NCBI RefSeq assembly: GCF_014647235.1
Contig: NZ_BMOU01000004.1
Location: forward strand, 186,379-250,378
Length of the DNA: 64,000 nt
Direction: 5' to 3'
Source: Haloarcula pellucida
GTDB lineage: Archaea; Halobacteriota; Halobacteria; Halobacteriales; Haloarculaceae
Shown: piece by piece, positions 33,949 through 41,353 of the stretch
Numbering within the stretch: position 1 is the stretch's first letter
Layout: every line of letters starts with the position of its first letter
The notes under the pieces: generated by a model
The model's input: the letters and a program-made list of their open reading frames with translations, nothing else
Database searches by the model: none
What the model was told of the DNA's origin: nothing
Program-made: the position numbers and the translations under genes

Positions 33949-34140
33949 TATCCTGTCGCGAACGAATCCGTGAGCGACTGGTATGGTCTGGGTGATTCGA
34001 ACCCCGGAAGACGAGCAGAGCGAGTCTTCAGTCGGTTCGAATCCGCCCCAACCCATAGTCTGCCGGCACGACGCGACGAGCGAGCAGCTTGCGGGACGAA
34101 CACGGCGAATCTCGCGTCGGTTCGACTCCGCCCCGACTCA
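33926..34140 (+). repeat. Repeated tRNA-Val 3' ends (integration-site scars)
   Basis: A 25-base sequence from the T arm to just after the tRNA, 33926-33950, is repeated exactly at 34033-34057 and again with three mismatches at 34118-34140. The spacers (about 80 and 60 bases) hold no gene. Neither copy can form a full tRNA: no matching 5' acceptor half is upstream. tRNA 3' ends are standard attachment sites for haloarchaeal integrative elements, so these look like attL/attR-type scars left by elements that have gone. Confidence 0.6.
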
Positions 34141-34187
34141 CGCTGGGAGTACCGTAGCGTGCGTCGAGACGGCGGGAAGCCGCCCAG

Positions 34188-34469
34188 TCACTCGGTAAAG
34201 AGTCGGTCTCGAGCGGTCCACGCACTCGTCTTGGGAACGTTCTCGTCGAAGGCCTTCTTGGCTTTCAGGAACGTTCCGTCGGGAATCTGCGGATTGTCGC
34301 CGGGCATCACCCCGACCTGACCGGGGGCCTGCACGTTGTCCCCCGGCATCACGGCCACGTCGCCGTCGTCGCCGTCCAGCGGAACGGCAGCGGCAGGCAT
34401 CGGGAGGCCCACGACGGCAATGGCGAGGACGGCGAGCGTGACGGCGGTCCGGGTGAGTGTTTGTACCAT
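34188..34469 (-). CDS. Small secreted protein with repeated VMPGDN motif
   Basis: 93 residues. Residues 1-28 form a Sec signal peptide (hydrophobic TAVTLAVLAIAVVGLPMPAAAVP). The short mature part contains the motif VMPGDN twice (VAVMPGDNVQAPGQ and VGVMPGDNPQIPDG), then a positively charged C-terminal stretch (LKAKKAFDENVPKTSAWTARDRL). No family recognised. It sits next to the tRNA scar region and may belong to former accessory DNA. Upstream TATA-like sequence (tttatcc reading on the minus strand at about 34493-34499) supports expression. Confidence 0.62.
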   Translation of the reverse strand: MVQTLTRTAVTLAVLAIAVVGLPMPAAAVPLDGDDGDVAVMPGDNVQAPGQVGVMPGDNPQIPDGTFLKAKKAFDENVPKTSAWTARDRLFTE

Positions 34470-34603
34470 ACCGTATCCGCCTACGAACCACGAGGATAAA
34501 TATTAGTACTATTATAATTACGGTGGCTCGGTGGTGAGACGGGCAGAGCCGGCGGCCCGCCGATCAGCGGAACACGTAATCCGCTGGGTCCGGGGAACAC
34601 AGT

Positions 34604-35167
34604 ATGGCCGAGGAACCACTCCACGAACGGATGGACCGCTACGAGACGCTGGCCGCCGAGGCGGCGGACGCAGAGCGAAAGCGCGACGAAGTAGCGAACG
34701 AGGTCGGCGCTGCTCTCGCCGACGTGATTACCGAGGCAGTCGAAGTCGAAGGAACCAACGTGGTACCACTCGACCGGTCCGCTGACGGACACCGCTACCG
34801 GTTCACAGCGCGGTTGGATAGGGCTGCACTGGTCGCGAGATTGACCGAGAGCCTCCCGGAAGGCTTCGTCGTCTCGAACGTCAACGACGACGGGTCGCTG
34901 GGTATCGAGTGGACCGGCGACGACCGGACGCCATCGAAGCGTGAACACGGGGCTATCTTGAAGGCGATCGTCGCCGAGGCGACGGTGATGGACGCCGACG
35001 GGTTCATCGAGTCGGTGCCGTCTCGTAAGACAGTCCTCGAACGCGCCGCGGAACTGGGCGTCGAGCGGAGCGACGCCGCCGACCGCCTCAGTCGACTGGC
35101 GACGCTTGACATCGTCGACATCGCCGACGGCCGGGTGTATCCCGACGAGAACTTCTCACGGTACTGA
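34604..35167 (+). CDS. Haloarchaeal protein with C-terminal winged-helix-like region
   Basis: 187 residues. The N-terminal part (about 1-45) is a charged coiled coil (HERMDRYETLAAEAADAERKRDEVANEVG), followed by a beta-rich middle. The C-terminal 75 residues (HGAILKAIVAEATVMDADGFIESVPSRKTVLERAAELGVERSDAADRLSRLATLDIVDI) have the spacing of a helix-turn-helix wing, suggesting a DNA-binding or protein-binding domain. I do not recognise a named family. ATG 34604 follows a 134-base gap after the divergent secreted protein. Confidence 0.68.
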   Translation: MAEEPLHERMDRYETLAAEAADAERKRDEVANEVGAALADVITEAVEVEGTNVVPLDRSADGHRYRFTARLDRAALVARLTESLPEGFVVSNVNDDGSLGIEWTGDDRTPSKREHGAILKAIVAEATVMDADGFIESVPSRKTVLERAAELGVERSDAADRLSRLATLDIVDIADGRVYPDENFSRY

Positions 35168-35194
35168 GCGGGGCACGGACCGGGGCGCTCTGGA

Positions 35195-35545
35195 TTATGC
35201 CGTCTCGACGAACTTCGCGTCGGCGGAGGTGTGACCGCGGTTGAACGACAGCACCTGCGCACGAACGACGTCGCCCTCTGAGAGCGACGACGGGACGTCC
35301 TCAGTGAAGAGGACGAACCCCTCGACTTTCCCGACGGCGACGCGCTCACCGGAGTGGTGGTCGGTAAACTCCGTGATACCGAACGCGTACGTCTCGCCGA
35401 TGTCGACCGGTGGCGCACGCGCTTTGGCTTCGTCGTGGGCACGCTTAGACGCACGTGCGTCCGAGGTGCCGCGATGCCGGAGCGCCGCTACACCCAGTAC
35501 GAGAGCGAGCAATCCCCCGCCGGCCGCGAACCAGATAAGTTCCAT
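35195..35545 (-). CDS. Membrane-anchored TRAM-domain protein
   Basis: 116 residues: one N-terminal transmembrane helix (ELIWFAAGGGLLALVLGVAAL), a basic linker, then a TRAM/OB fold of about 60 residues (VDIGETYAFGITEFTDHHSGERVAVGKVEGFVLFTED ... GDVVRAQVLSFNRGHTSADAKFVE). TRAM domains bind RNA and occur in many haloarchaeal proteins, usually cytoplasmic and free; here it is tethered to the membrane. Target unknown. No operon neighbours on the same strand. Confidence 0.82.
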   Translation of the reverse strand: MELIWFAAGGGLLALVLGVAALRHRGTSDARASKRAHDEAKARAPPVDIGETYAFGITEFTDHHSGERVAVGKVEGFVLFTEDVPSSLSEGDVVRAQVLSFNRGHTSADAKFVETA

Positions 35546-35624
35546 GTGCGGTGTCTCAGGTTCCGCGTTCTAATAGGTTACAGAGTCGGTACGGCGTCGC
35601 GTCGACCGGGCGAACCGCCCGAGT

Positions 35625-36002
35625 TCAGAGCCCGAGTTTGTCGCGGAGGCCGCCGGTCGACGACGAGTCACTGCCGGGCGGTTCCCACTCCGTCGGCAGT
35701 TCCGCGGCCAGTTCGGCCACTTCCTCCTCGCCGAACCGCGGGTCCGCTGTGGCGTCGTCGAGCCAGCCAGCCCATTCCTCGGCCGAGAGCAGGCCTCTGG
35801 AGTCGGACTCCCACTGGTCGACGAGCGCTTCTCGGTCACGGAACGGGATGTCCATGCCGCTGTCGCCCCAGTACAGCGGCGACAGTTCGAAGGCGTGCGT
35901 CTCGCTATCGAGCCAGACGAGTCGGTAGGGGTAATCGTTGTACAGGAAGACGTCGTCGGGCGACACCTCGTCGCCGTTCGGGAGTTCGAGCGTCTCGCTC
36001 AT
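35625..36002 (-). CDS. Conserved haloarchaeal acidic protein, unknown function
   Basis: 125-residue acidic soluble protein beginning MSETLELPNGDEVSPDDVFLYND; contains an N-terminal beta-rich part with aromatic residues (YPYRLVWLDSETHAFELSPLYWGDSG) and a helical C-terminal half with EEWAGWLDD. I recognise no functional family. The frame is open further upstream, but ATG 36002 yields the compact N-terminus right after a gap. Confidence 0.7.
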   Translation of the reverse strand: MSETLELPNGDEVSPDDVFLYNDYPYRLVWLDSETHAFELSPLYWGDSGMDIPFRDREALVDQWESDSRGLLSAEEWAGWLDDATADPRFGEEEVAELAAELPTEWEPPGSDSSSTGGLRDKLGL

Positions 36003-36093
36003 GGACGGCAGTACGTGTGGGCGACGTTTCAGGGTTGTGCGGACCACGCTCGGCCCGAGAGAGGAATGTCGAGTCGGCTGGTCGGTCGCCGGA

Positions 36094-37140
36094 TCAGTAC
36101 TCGTGGAGGGGTCGCTGGCGAATCTTGCTCCGCAGGTCGCCGATAGCGGGGTCGCCGTCGCCGACGAACTGCTGGCACACCGCGTGAACCTCCTCGCGAG
36201 TTATCTTCACGTTGCCTTGCTCGATGACGTCGGCCGGGCGAGTGCGGAGTTCGCGGATGGTGCCGACGGCGAGCAGGAAGGGGATGGCCCACGCCGACAG
36301 CGAGTTGCCCCGCGTCTCGGGCATGGCGTCGAGCCACGTCTGGGCCCCGTCGAGGTAGCTCTCGGCCCGAGCGGTCACCTGCTCGATGACCGGGACCAGC
36401 GAGTCGACGTTGCTCGGGTCGCCCACGTCGCCGTGGTCGAGGCCCTCCTCGCGGAGCAGTTCCAGCGGGAGGTAGACGTTGTTCTCTTCCTCCATGTCGG
36501 TCGCGGCGTCTTTCGCGACGTTGACCAACTGGAGCAGGAGGGCAAAGGAGCGTGCGTTCTCCTCCATCCGCTGGACCTGCTCGTCGGTGGCTTCGTGGGA
36601 GACGAGCCCCGTCACCAGCGTCCCGACGGTACCGGCGGCGTACCAGCAGTACTCTTCGAGTTCTTCGAGGCTCTTGATGCGCAGGCCACCCTCGTCGGCG
36701 TAGCGGTCGACGAACATCGCCATCCCGTCGACGAGTTCGCGGACCGGGCCGCGAATCGCGTCGAGCGAGTGACTGTCGAGCGAACGGAAGACACCGACCG
36801 CACGACCGGCGTTGTCGACGACCTCCCAGTCGTCGGTCATCGTGGCGGGGAGCCACTCCGACGCCGCCTCGTCGAACGCGCGAACCGAGGCGTCGGCAGA
36901 GGGATCGAGCGTCCGACTGTACAGTCGGAGGAGGTCCGCCTGTACCCCCGGAGGGATGTGCCCGGCGTCCTCGATAGTGTCGGCGACGCGGCAGAGGAGA
37001 TAGCCGACACAGATGTCGCGTGCCATCGGCTCGTCGAGTTCCGCAATTGTCAAACTAAACGTCCGCGAGACCCGGTGGACGGCGTCGTAGCACCACTCAA
37101 TATCTTCTTGTGACGACCGGCCAGTGTGGTTCTGAGACAT
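36094..37140 (-). CDS. Squalene/phytoene synthase family protein (probably squalene synthase)
   Basis: 348-residue head-to-head prenyl synthase. Two Asp-rich motifs are visible: DTIED (residues 54-58) in VGYLLCRVADTIEDAG, and the second in VNVAKDAATDMEEENNVYLP. These bind magnesium-diphosphate. The segment SRTFSLTIAELDEPMARDICVGYLL resembles squalene synthases more than CrtB-type phytoene synthases, so condensation of two farnesyl diphosphates is the more likely reaction, feeding squalene-type membrane lipids; the alternative (phytoene for carotenoids) cannot be excluded. ATG 37140 is chosen with a TATA (tttttatc on the minus strand, 37169-37176) about 30 bases upstream. Confidence 0.85.
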   Translation of the reverse strand: MSQNHTGRSSQEDIEWCYDAVHRVSRTFSLTIAELDEPMARDICVGYLLCRVADTIEDAGHIPPGVQADLLRLYSRTLDPSADASVRAFDEAASEWLPATMTDDWEVVDNAGRAVGVFRSLDSHSLDAIRGPVRELVDGMAMFVDRYADEGGLRIKSLEELEEYCWYAAGTVGTLVTGLVSHEATDEQVQRMEENARSFALLLQLVNVAKDAATDMEEENNVYLPLELLREEGLDHGDVGDPSNVDSLVPVIEQVTARAESYLDGAQTWLDAMPETRGNSLSAWAIPFLLAVGTIRELRTRPADVIEQGNVKITREEVHAVCQQFVGDGDPAIGDLRSKIRQRPLHEY

Positions 37141-37219
37141 TCCCGTCACCCGGCGTAGGGCGTACTGTGATAAAAATGGGGCGGCTATGTTGCGGCCGAG
37201 AGACGGTCCGGTAGTCACC

Positions 37220-37242
37220 GGCGTGGCGGCAAACGCCACGCC
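37220..37242. promoter_or_regulatory. 9-bp perfect stem-loop between divergent genes
   Basis: Bases 37220-37228 and 37234-37242 are perfect inverted repeats (ggcgtggcg and its complement) with a five-base loop. The element lies upstream of both the squalene synthase and the small membrane protein genes. It could be an operator for a dimeric regulator or a DNA hairpin; nothing further can be said. Confidence 0.35.
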
Positions 37243-37302
37243 TAAGCCGAGCAAGTACGTACGATAACCCATGACTGTCCTCCGTGCGGTGGTGAAGGGT
37301 CG

Positions 37303-37542
37303 ATGAACCGCGACGACACGATAGCGCTCGCCGTGACCATCGCCGCCGTGGTAATCGTCCCCGGCCTCGCGAACGGGTTCCTGAGCCAGATGGGGTATCC
37401 GTGGGTCGGCAGCGCCGTCTGGGCGCTGGGCTACGGCCTCGGGGTCGTGTACATCTGGTACGAGTGGATCCGGCCGCTCGACATCAGCGCCCCCGAGGGC
37501 GTGGGCCTGCCCGAGGACGAGGACGCCGTCGAAGATCGATAA
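37303..37542 (+). CDS. Small membrane protein, unknown function
   Basis: 79 residues with two hydrophobic helices (about 7-28 and 36-55) joined by a short loop, and an acidic C-terminal tail (EGVGLPEDEDAVEDR). No family recognised. A tiny 11-codon frame overlaps its start and may be chance. AT-rich sequence follows the stop. Confidence 0.65.
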   Translation: MNRDDTIALAVTIAAVVIVPGLANGFLSQMGYPWVGSAVWALGYGLGVVYIWYEWIRPLDISAPEGVGLPEDEDAVEDR

Positions 37543-37633
37543 TAACTCATCGCGGATTTTTTAATAATTTCGACCAACTGTACCCCGTTTTGTAGCAGTT
37601 GGATTAATAAGACACCGTCGTCTACCCTCGCAT

Positions 37634-39943
37634 ATGAGCAGCGAGGATACGCGCACGCTCCGCCTCCGTGTCCCGGAGATGGACTGTTCGTCCTGTGCGA
37701 CGACGGTCGGTTCGGCGATGACCGACCTGCCGGGCGTCGAATCCGTGGACACGCGGCCGGGGAGCGGTATCGCGGTAGTGACCTACGACCCCGGCGCCGT
37801 CGAGCGAGAGACGCTCGTCTCGGCCGTCGAACGGGCGGGCTACGCCGTCAAGGGCGCGAGCGACGACGACGCGACCGACGTACCCAGAAGCGAGGCCCGC
37901 GCCTCGGTCTGGCGGTCGGCCCGCGCGAAGAAGACGGCCGTCGGCGGCGTGTTGCTCGCCGTCGGCCTCGTCGCCGAGTTCGGTCTGGCCCCGATACCGG
38001 TCGCCACCGTCGGTCCGGTCGGACCGGTCGGCCTCGTCGAGTTCGTCCTCGCGGACCTCCTCTTTCTGGGAGCGGTCGCCGCGGCCGGACAGGAGATTCT
38101 GCGCGGGGGAGTGGTCGCCGCCCGGCAGCGCAACCTCGGCATCGACTTCCTGATGTCGGCGGCCATCGTCGGCGCCATCACCGCCTCGCTGGTCGGCGAC
38201 GAGACGCTGTACGTCGAGGCGGCGACGCTCGCAGTGCTTTTCAGCATCGCCGAGTTGCTGGAGGGGTACGCGATGGACCGCGCCCGGAACTCCCTCCGGG
38301 AACTGGTCGACCTCGCGCCCGACGAGGCGACTGTCGTGCGGGACGGCGAGGAAGTGACGGTCCCCGTCGACGAGGTGACCGTCGGCGACCGTGTCGTCGT
38401 CCGGCCGGGCGAGAAGATACCGACCGACGGCGACGTTCTGGAAGGCGAGTCCGCCGTCGACGAATCGCCCGTCACCGGCGAGTCCGTCCCCGTCGACAAG
38501 CAACCGGGGGACGCCGTCTACGCCGGGACGATGAACGAGGGGGGCTACCTCGAACTGCAAGTGACCGCGCCGCCGGGCGAGGACACCCTCTCGCAGGTCA
38601 TCCGCCTCGTGGAGGACGCCGAGGCGAAGAAGACCGACCGCGAGCAGTTCGTCGAGCGGTTCTCGAACTACTACACGCCGTTGATGGTGTCGCTGGCCGT
38701 CGCCGTCACCGTCGGCCCGCCCCTCTTGCTGGGCGCACCGTGGCTGGAGTGGTTCGTCACCGGTATCACCCTGCTGGTGCTCGCCTGCCCCTGTGCGTTC
38801 GTCATCTCGACGCCTGTCACCGTCGTCGCGGGCATCACCAGCGCCGCCCGCCACGGCGTCCTCGTGAAGGGCGGGACCCACCTCGAAGCGATGGGCGGCG
38901 TCGACGCGATAGCGCTGGACAAGACGGGGACGCTCACGAAGGGCGAACTCTCCGTCACCGACGTCGTCCCCGTCGGCGACCGGACCGAGACGGACGTCCT
39001 GCGCTGTGCGCGGGGCCTCGAAGCCCGGTCGGAACACCCCATCGGCGAGGCCATCGTCGCCCACGCCGAGGCGGCGGCCGTCGAGGTCACCGAACCGACG
39101 AGCTTCGAGAGCCTGACCGGCGAGGGCGTGCAGGCGACGCTCGACGGGACGCGCCACTACGCCGGCAAGCCCGGCCTGTTCGACGACCTCGGCTTCGAAC
39201 TCGACCACGCCCACGTCGTCGACCCCTCCGGCGAGTTGGCCGGCGAGGTCCGGGAGATGTGTGACCGACAGGGCTGTCTCAACCTCGTCGAGGACACCAT
39301 CCCCCGACTGCAGGACGAGGGCAAGACCGTCGTGCTGGTGGGGACGGAGGACTCGCTAGAGGGTATCGTCGCCGTCGCCGACGAACTGCGCCCGGGCGCC
39401 GCCGAGACGGTCGCGCGTCTACGCGACCTCGGTATCGAACCGGTGATGCTCACCGGCGACAACGAGCGCACGGCCCGCGCTATCGCCGAACAGGTCGGTA
39501 TCACCGACTACCGGGCAGGACTCATGCCCGACGAAAAAGTGGCCGCCGTCGAGGAACTGCTAGGCGAGTACGACAGCGTGGCGATGGTCGGCGACGGTGT
39601 CAACGACGCGCCGGCGCTGGCGACGGCGACGGTGGGTATCGCGATGGGCGCGGCCGGCAGCGACGCGGCCATCGAGACGGCCGACATCGCCCTGCTGGGC
39701 GACGACATCGGGCGACTGCCCTATCTCGCCACCCTCTCGAAGAAGGCCACCGGCGTCATCCGGCAGAACGTCTGGTCCAGTCTGGGCCTGAAACTCCTGC
39801 TGGCGGTCGGTGCGGTCACCGGATACGTCGGCGTCGCGCTGGCGGTGTTGCTGGGCGACGCGGGGATGACCGTCGGAGTCACCGGCAACGCGATGCGTCT
39901 CTCGCGAGTCGAGGCCGAGGAGTTCGGCGAGGCCCGTGAGTAG
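37634..39943 (+). CDS. P1B-type heavy-metal ATPase, probably Zn/Cd exporter
   Basis: 769-residue metal-transporting P-type ATPase. N-terminal HMA domain with MDCSSCA (Cys18, Cys21), membrane metal-binding CPC at about residue 385, phosphorylation site DKTGT (Asp429), the SEHPIG motif of the nucleotide domain, and MVGDGVNDAPAL around residue 653. In the last membrane helices the sequence LLGDAGMTVGVTGNAMRL corresponds to the Asp-containing segment of ZntA-type (P1B-2) pumps, which select Zn, Cd and Pb; Cu pumps (P1B-1) lack it. So Zn/Cd export is favoured. A TATA-like AT-rich run precedes the gene; no regulator adjoins it. Confidence 0.93.
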   Translation: MSSEDTRTLRLRVPEMDCSSCATTVGSAMTDLPGVESVDTRPGSGIAVVTYDPGAVERETLVSAVERAGYAVKGASDDDATDVPRSEARASVWRSARAKKTAVGGVLLAVGLVAEFGLAPIPVATVGPVGPVGLVEFVLADLLFLGAVAAAGQEILRGGVVAARQRNLGIDFLMSAAIVGAITASLVGDETLYVEAATLAVLFSIAELLEGYAMDRARNSLRELVDLAPDEATVVRDGEEVTVPVDEVTVGDRVVVRPGEKIPTDGDVLEGESAVDESPVTGESVPVDKQPGDAVYAGTMNEGGYLELQVTAPPGEDTLSQVIRLVEDAEAKKTDREQFVERFSNYYTPLMVSLAVAVTVGPPLLLGAPWLEWFVTGITLLVLACPCAFVISTPVTVVAGITSAARHGVLVKGGTHLEAMGGVDAIALDKTGTLTKGELSVTDVVPVGDRTETDVLRCARGLEARSEHPIGEAIVAHAEAAAVEVTEPTSFESLTGEGVQATLDGTRHYAGKPGLFDDLGFELDHAHVVDPSGELAGEVREMCDRQGCLNLVEDTIPRLQDEGKTVVLVGTEDSLEGIVAVADELRPGAAETVARLRDLGIEPVMLTGDNERTARAIAEQVGITDYRAGLMPDEKVAAVEELLGEYDSVAMVGDGVNDAPALATATVGIAMGAAGSDAAIETADIALLGDDIGRLPYLATLSKKATGVIRQNVWSSLGLKLLLAVGAVTGYVGVALAVLLGDAGMTVGVTGNAMRLSRVEAEEFGEARE

Positions 39944-39973
39944 GCACACGGAGAACCGATCAGAAACGCGTAT

Positions 39974-40008
39974 ACAACAGCAGTTGTAGTCATCCAGAAA
40001 CCCTTATC
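39974..40008 (+). promoter_or_regulatory. Promoter and inverted repeat upstream of the GH68 gene
   Basis: TATA-like cttatc at 40003-40008 lies 25-30 bases before the ATG at 40033, predicting a leaderless transcript. Just upstream, acaac (39974-39978) and gttgt (39983-39987) form a short inverted repeat that could be an operator. Confidence 0.4.
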
Positions 40009-40032
40009 CCGGTCGTGGACGCACACGGATGC

Positions 40033-41352
40033 ATGGACGACCACTCGCTCGGCGACGGGGCACCCGGTTTCAGAGCCCGCGCCGGCTGGACACGTGAGCA
40101 AGCGGCACGCATCGAACGGACCGACGAGACGGTGGGGCCCATCGTCTACCCGCCCGAGAGCGACCAGATACCCCATCTCCACATCTGGGATACGTGGTTC
40201 CTCCGGAACCGGGACGGCACCCTCGCCGAGGTCGACGGCTACCGCGTCTGTTTCTCGCTGACCGCGCCATCGGACCTCCTGCCGGGTAAGCGCCACGACG
40301 TGGCGAGCGTCCGCTGTTTCTACTCTGCTGACGGCCGCAACTGGCACGACGGCGGCCCCGTCTTCGAGGACGCACTGGGCCAGCGCCAGTGGGCCGGCTC
40401 CGCGCTGTACGACGACGGGTCGGTCTACCTGTTCTACACCGCCGCTGGTGAGGAAGGGGCCGAGGACCTGACGTACTCCCAGCGCATCGTCGGGGCCGGC
40501 GGTGGCACCGTCGACACGAGCGAGGGGTTCGCCCTTCGCGGCCCGTGGACCCACCACGAACTGCTCCGTCCGGACGGCGACCGGTACGAGCGCGAAGATC
40601 AATCGCGCGCGATGATCTACACGTTCCGCGACCCGTGGTTCTTCGAGGACCCCCAGACGGGCGAGACGTGGCTCCTCTTCGAGGCCAACTCCCCCGTGCC
40701 CGAAGGGAGCGACGTCTGTGACGGCGACGCCGCCCAGCAGGGGTACAACGGCAGCGTCGGCATCGCACGCTCGCCGACGGGCGACCCGCTCTCGTGGGAA
40801 CTCGAAGACCCGCTGCTGGACGCCGTGGGCGTCAATCAGGAACTCGAACGCCCCCACATCGTCTACAAGGACGACCTGTACTACCTCTTCGTCTCCAGTC
40901 ACCTCCATACGTTCGCGCCGGGACTCGAGGGGTACGACGCGCTCTATGGTTTCGTCGCCGAGGAACTGCGCGGCGACTACGTCCCGCTGAACGAGTCGGG
41001 CCTCGTCGTCACTAACCCCGAGAACGCACCGTTCCAGTCGTACTCGTGGATGGCGTTCCCTCACGACGACGAGGTGCTCGTACAGAGCTTCTTCAACTAC
41101 TTCGACTTCGCGGGCGAGACGCTCGACGAGATCGCTCACCTCCCGGAGTCCGAACAGATGCGCCGGTTCGGCGGGACGCTCGGGCCGACGCTCCGACTGG
41201 ACGTGCAGGGAACGGAGACGCGTATCATCGGGAAACTCGGTCACTGGCACGTCCCGATGGCCGGTGAGGAACTACCGCCGACCGAGCGAGAACTGATTCG
41301 TCGAGCGCGGACCGACGAGGACGGCCGCGGCGGCTACGTCTCCGAGGACTGA
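40033..41352 (+). CDS. GH68 fructosyltransferase (levansucrase/inulosucrase type)
   Basis: 439-residue GH68 enzyme that splits sucrose and transfers the fructosyl unit to growing fructan or water. Active-site residues by family pattern: nucleophile Asp53 in HIWDTWF, transition-state stabiliser Asp200 in TFRDPWFF and acid/base Glu272 in ELERPHIVY. There is no signal peptide or lipobox, whereas most GH68 enzymes are secreted, so it may act inside the cell or leave by an unrecognised route. The frame also has an upstream GTG at 40015; ATG 40033 fits the TATA box. It converges with the GH32 gene, with one base between the stops. Confidence 0.9.
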   Translation: MDDHSLGDGAPGFRARAGWTREQAARIERTDETVGPIVYPPESDQIPHLHIWDTWFLRNRDGTLAEVDGYRVCFSLTAPSDLLPGKRHDVASVRCFYSADGRNWHDGGPVFEDALGQRQWAGSALYDDGSVYLFYTAAGEEGAEDLTYSQRIVGAGGGTVDTSEGFALRGPWTHHELLRPDGDRYEREDQSRAMIYTFRDPWFFEDPQTGETWLLFEANSPVPEGSDVCDGDAAQQGYNGSVGIARSPTGDPLSWELEDPLLDAVGVNQELERPHIVYKDDLYYLFVSSHLHTFAPGLEGYDALYGFVAEELRGDYVPLNESGLVVTNPENAPFQSYSWMAFPHDDEVLVQSFFNYFDFAGETLDEIAHLPESEQMRRFGGTLGPTLRLDVQGTETRIIGKLGHWHVPMAGEELPPTERELIRRARTDEDGRGGYVSED

Positions 41353-41353
41353 C

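Noticed and set aside
33951-34187. Additional tRNA genes downstream of tRNA-Val
   Set aside because: The copies only include T arm and 3' acceptor strand; no matching 5' acceptor, D arm or anticodon arm is present.
37271-37306. 11-codon frame overlapping the start of the small membrane protein gene
   Set aside because: Might be a leader peptide but nothing beyond start and stop supports it.
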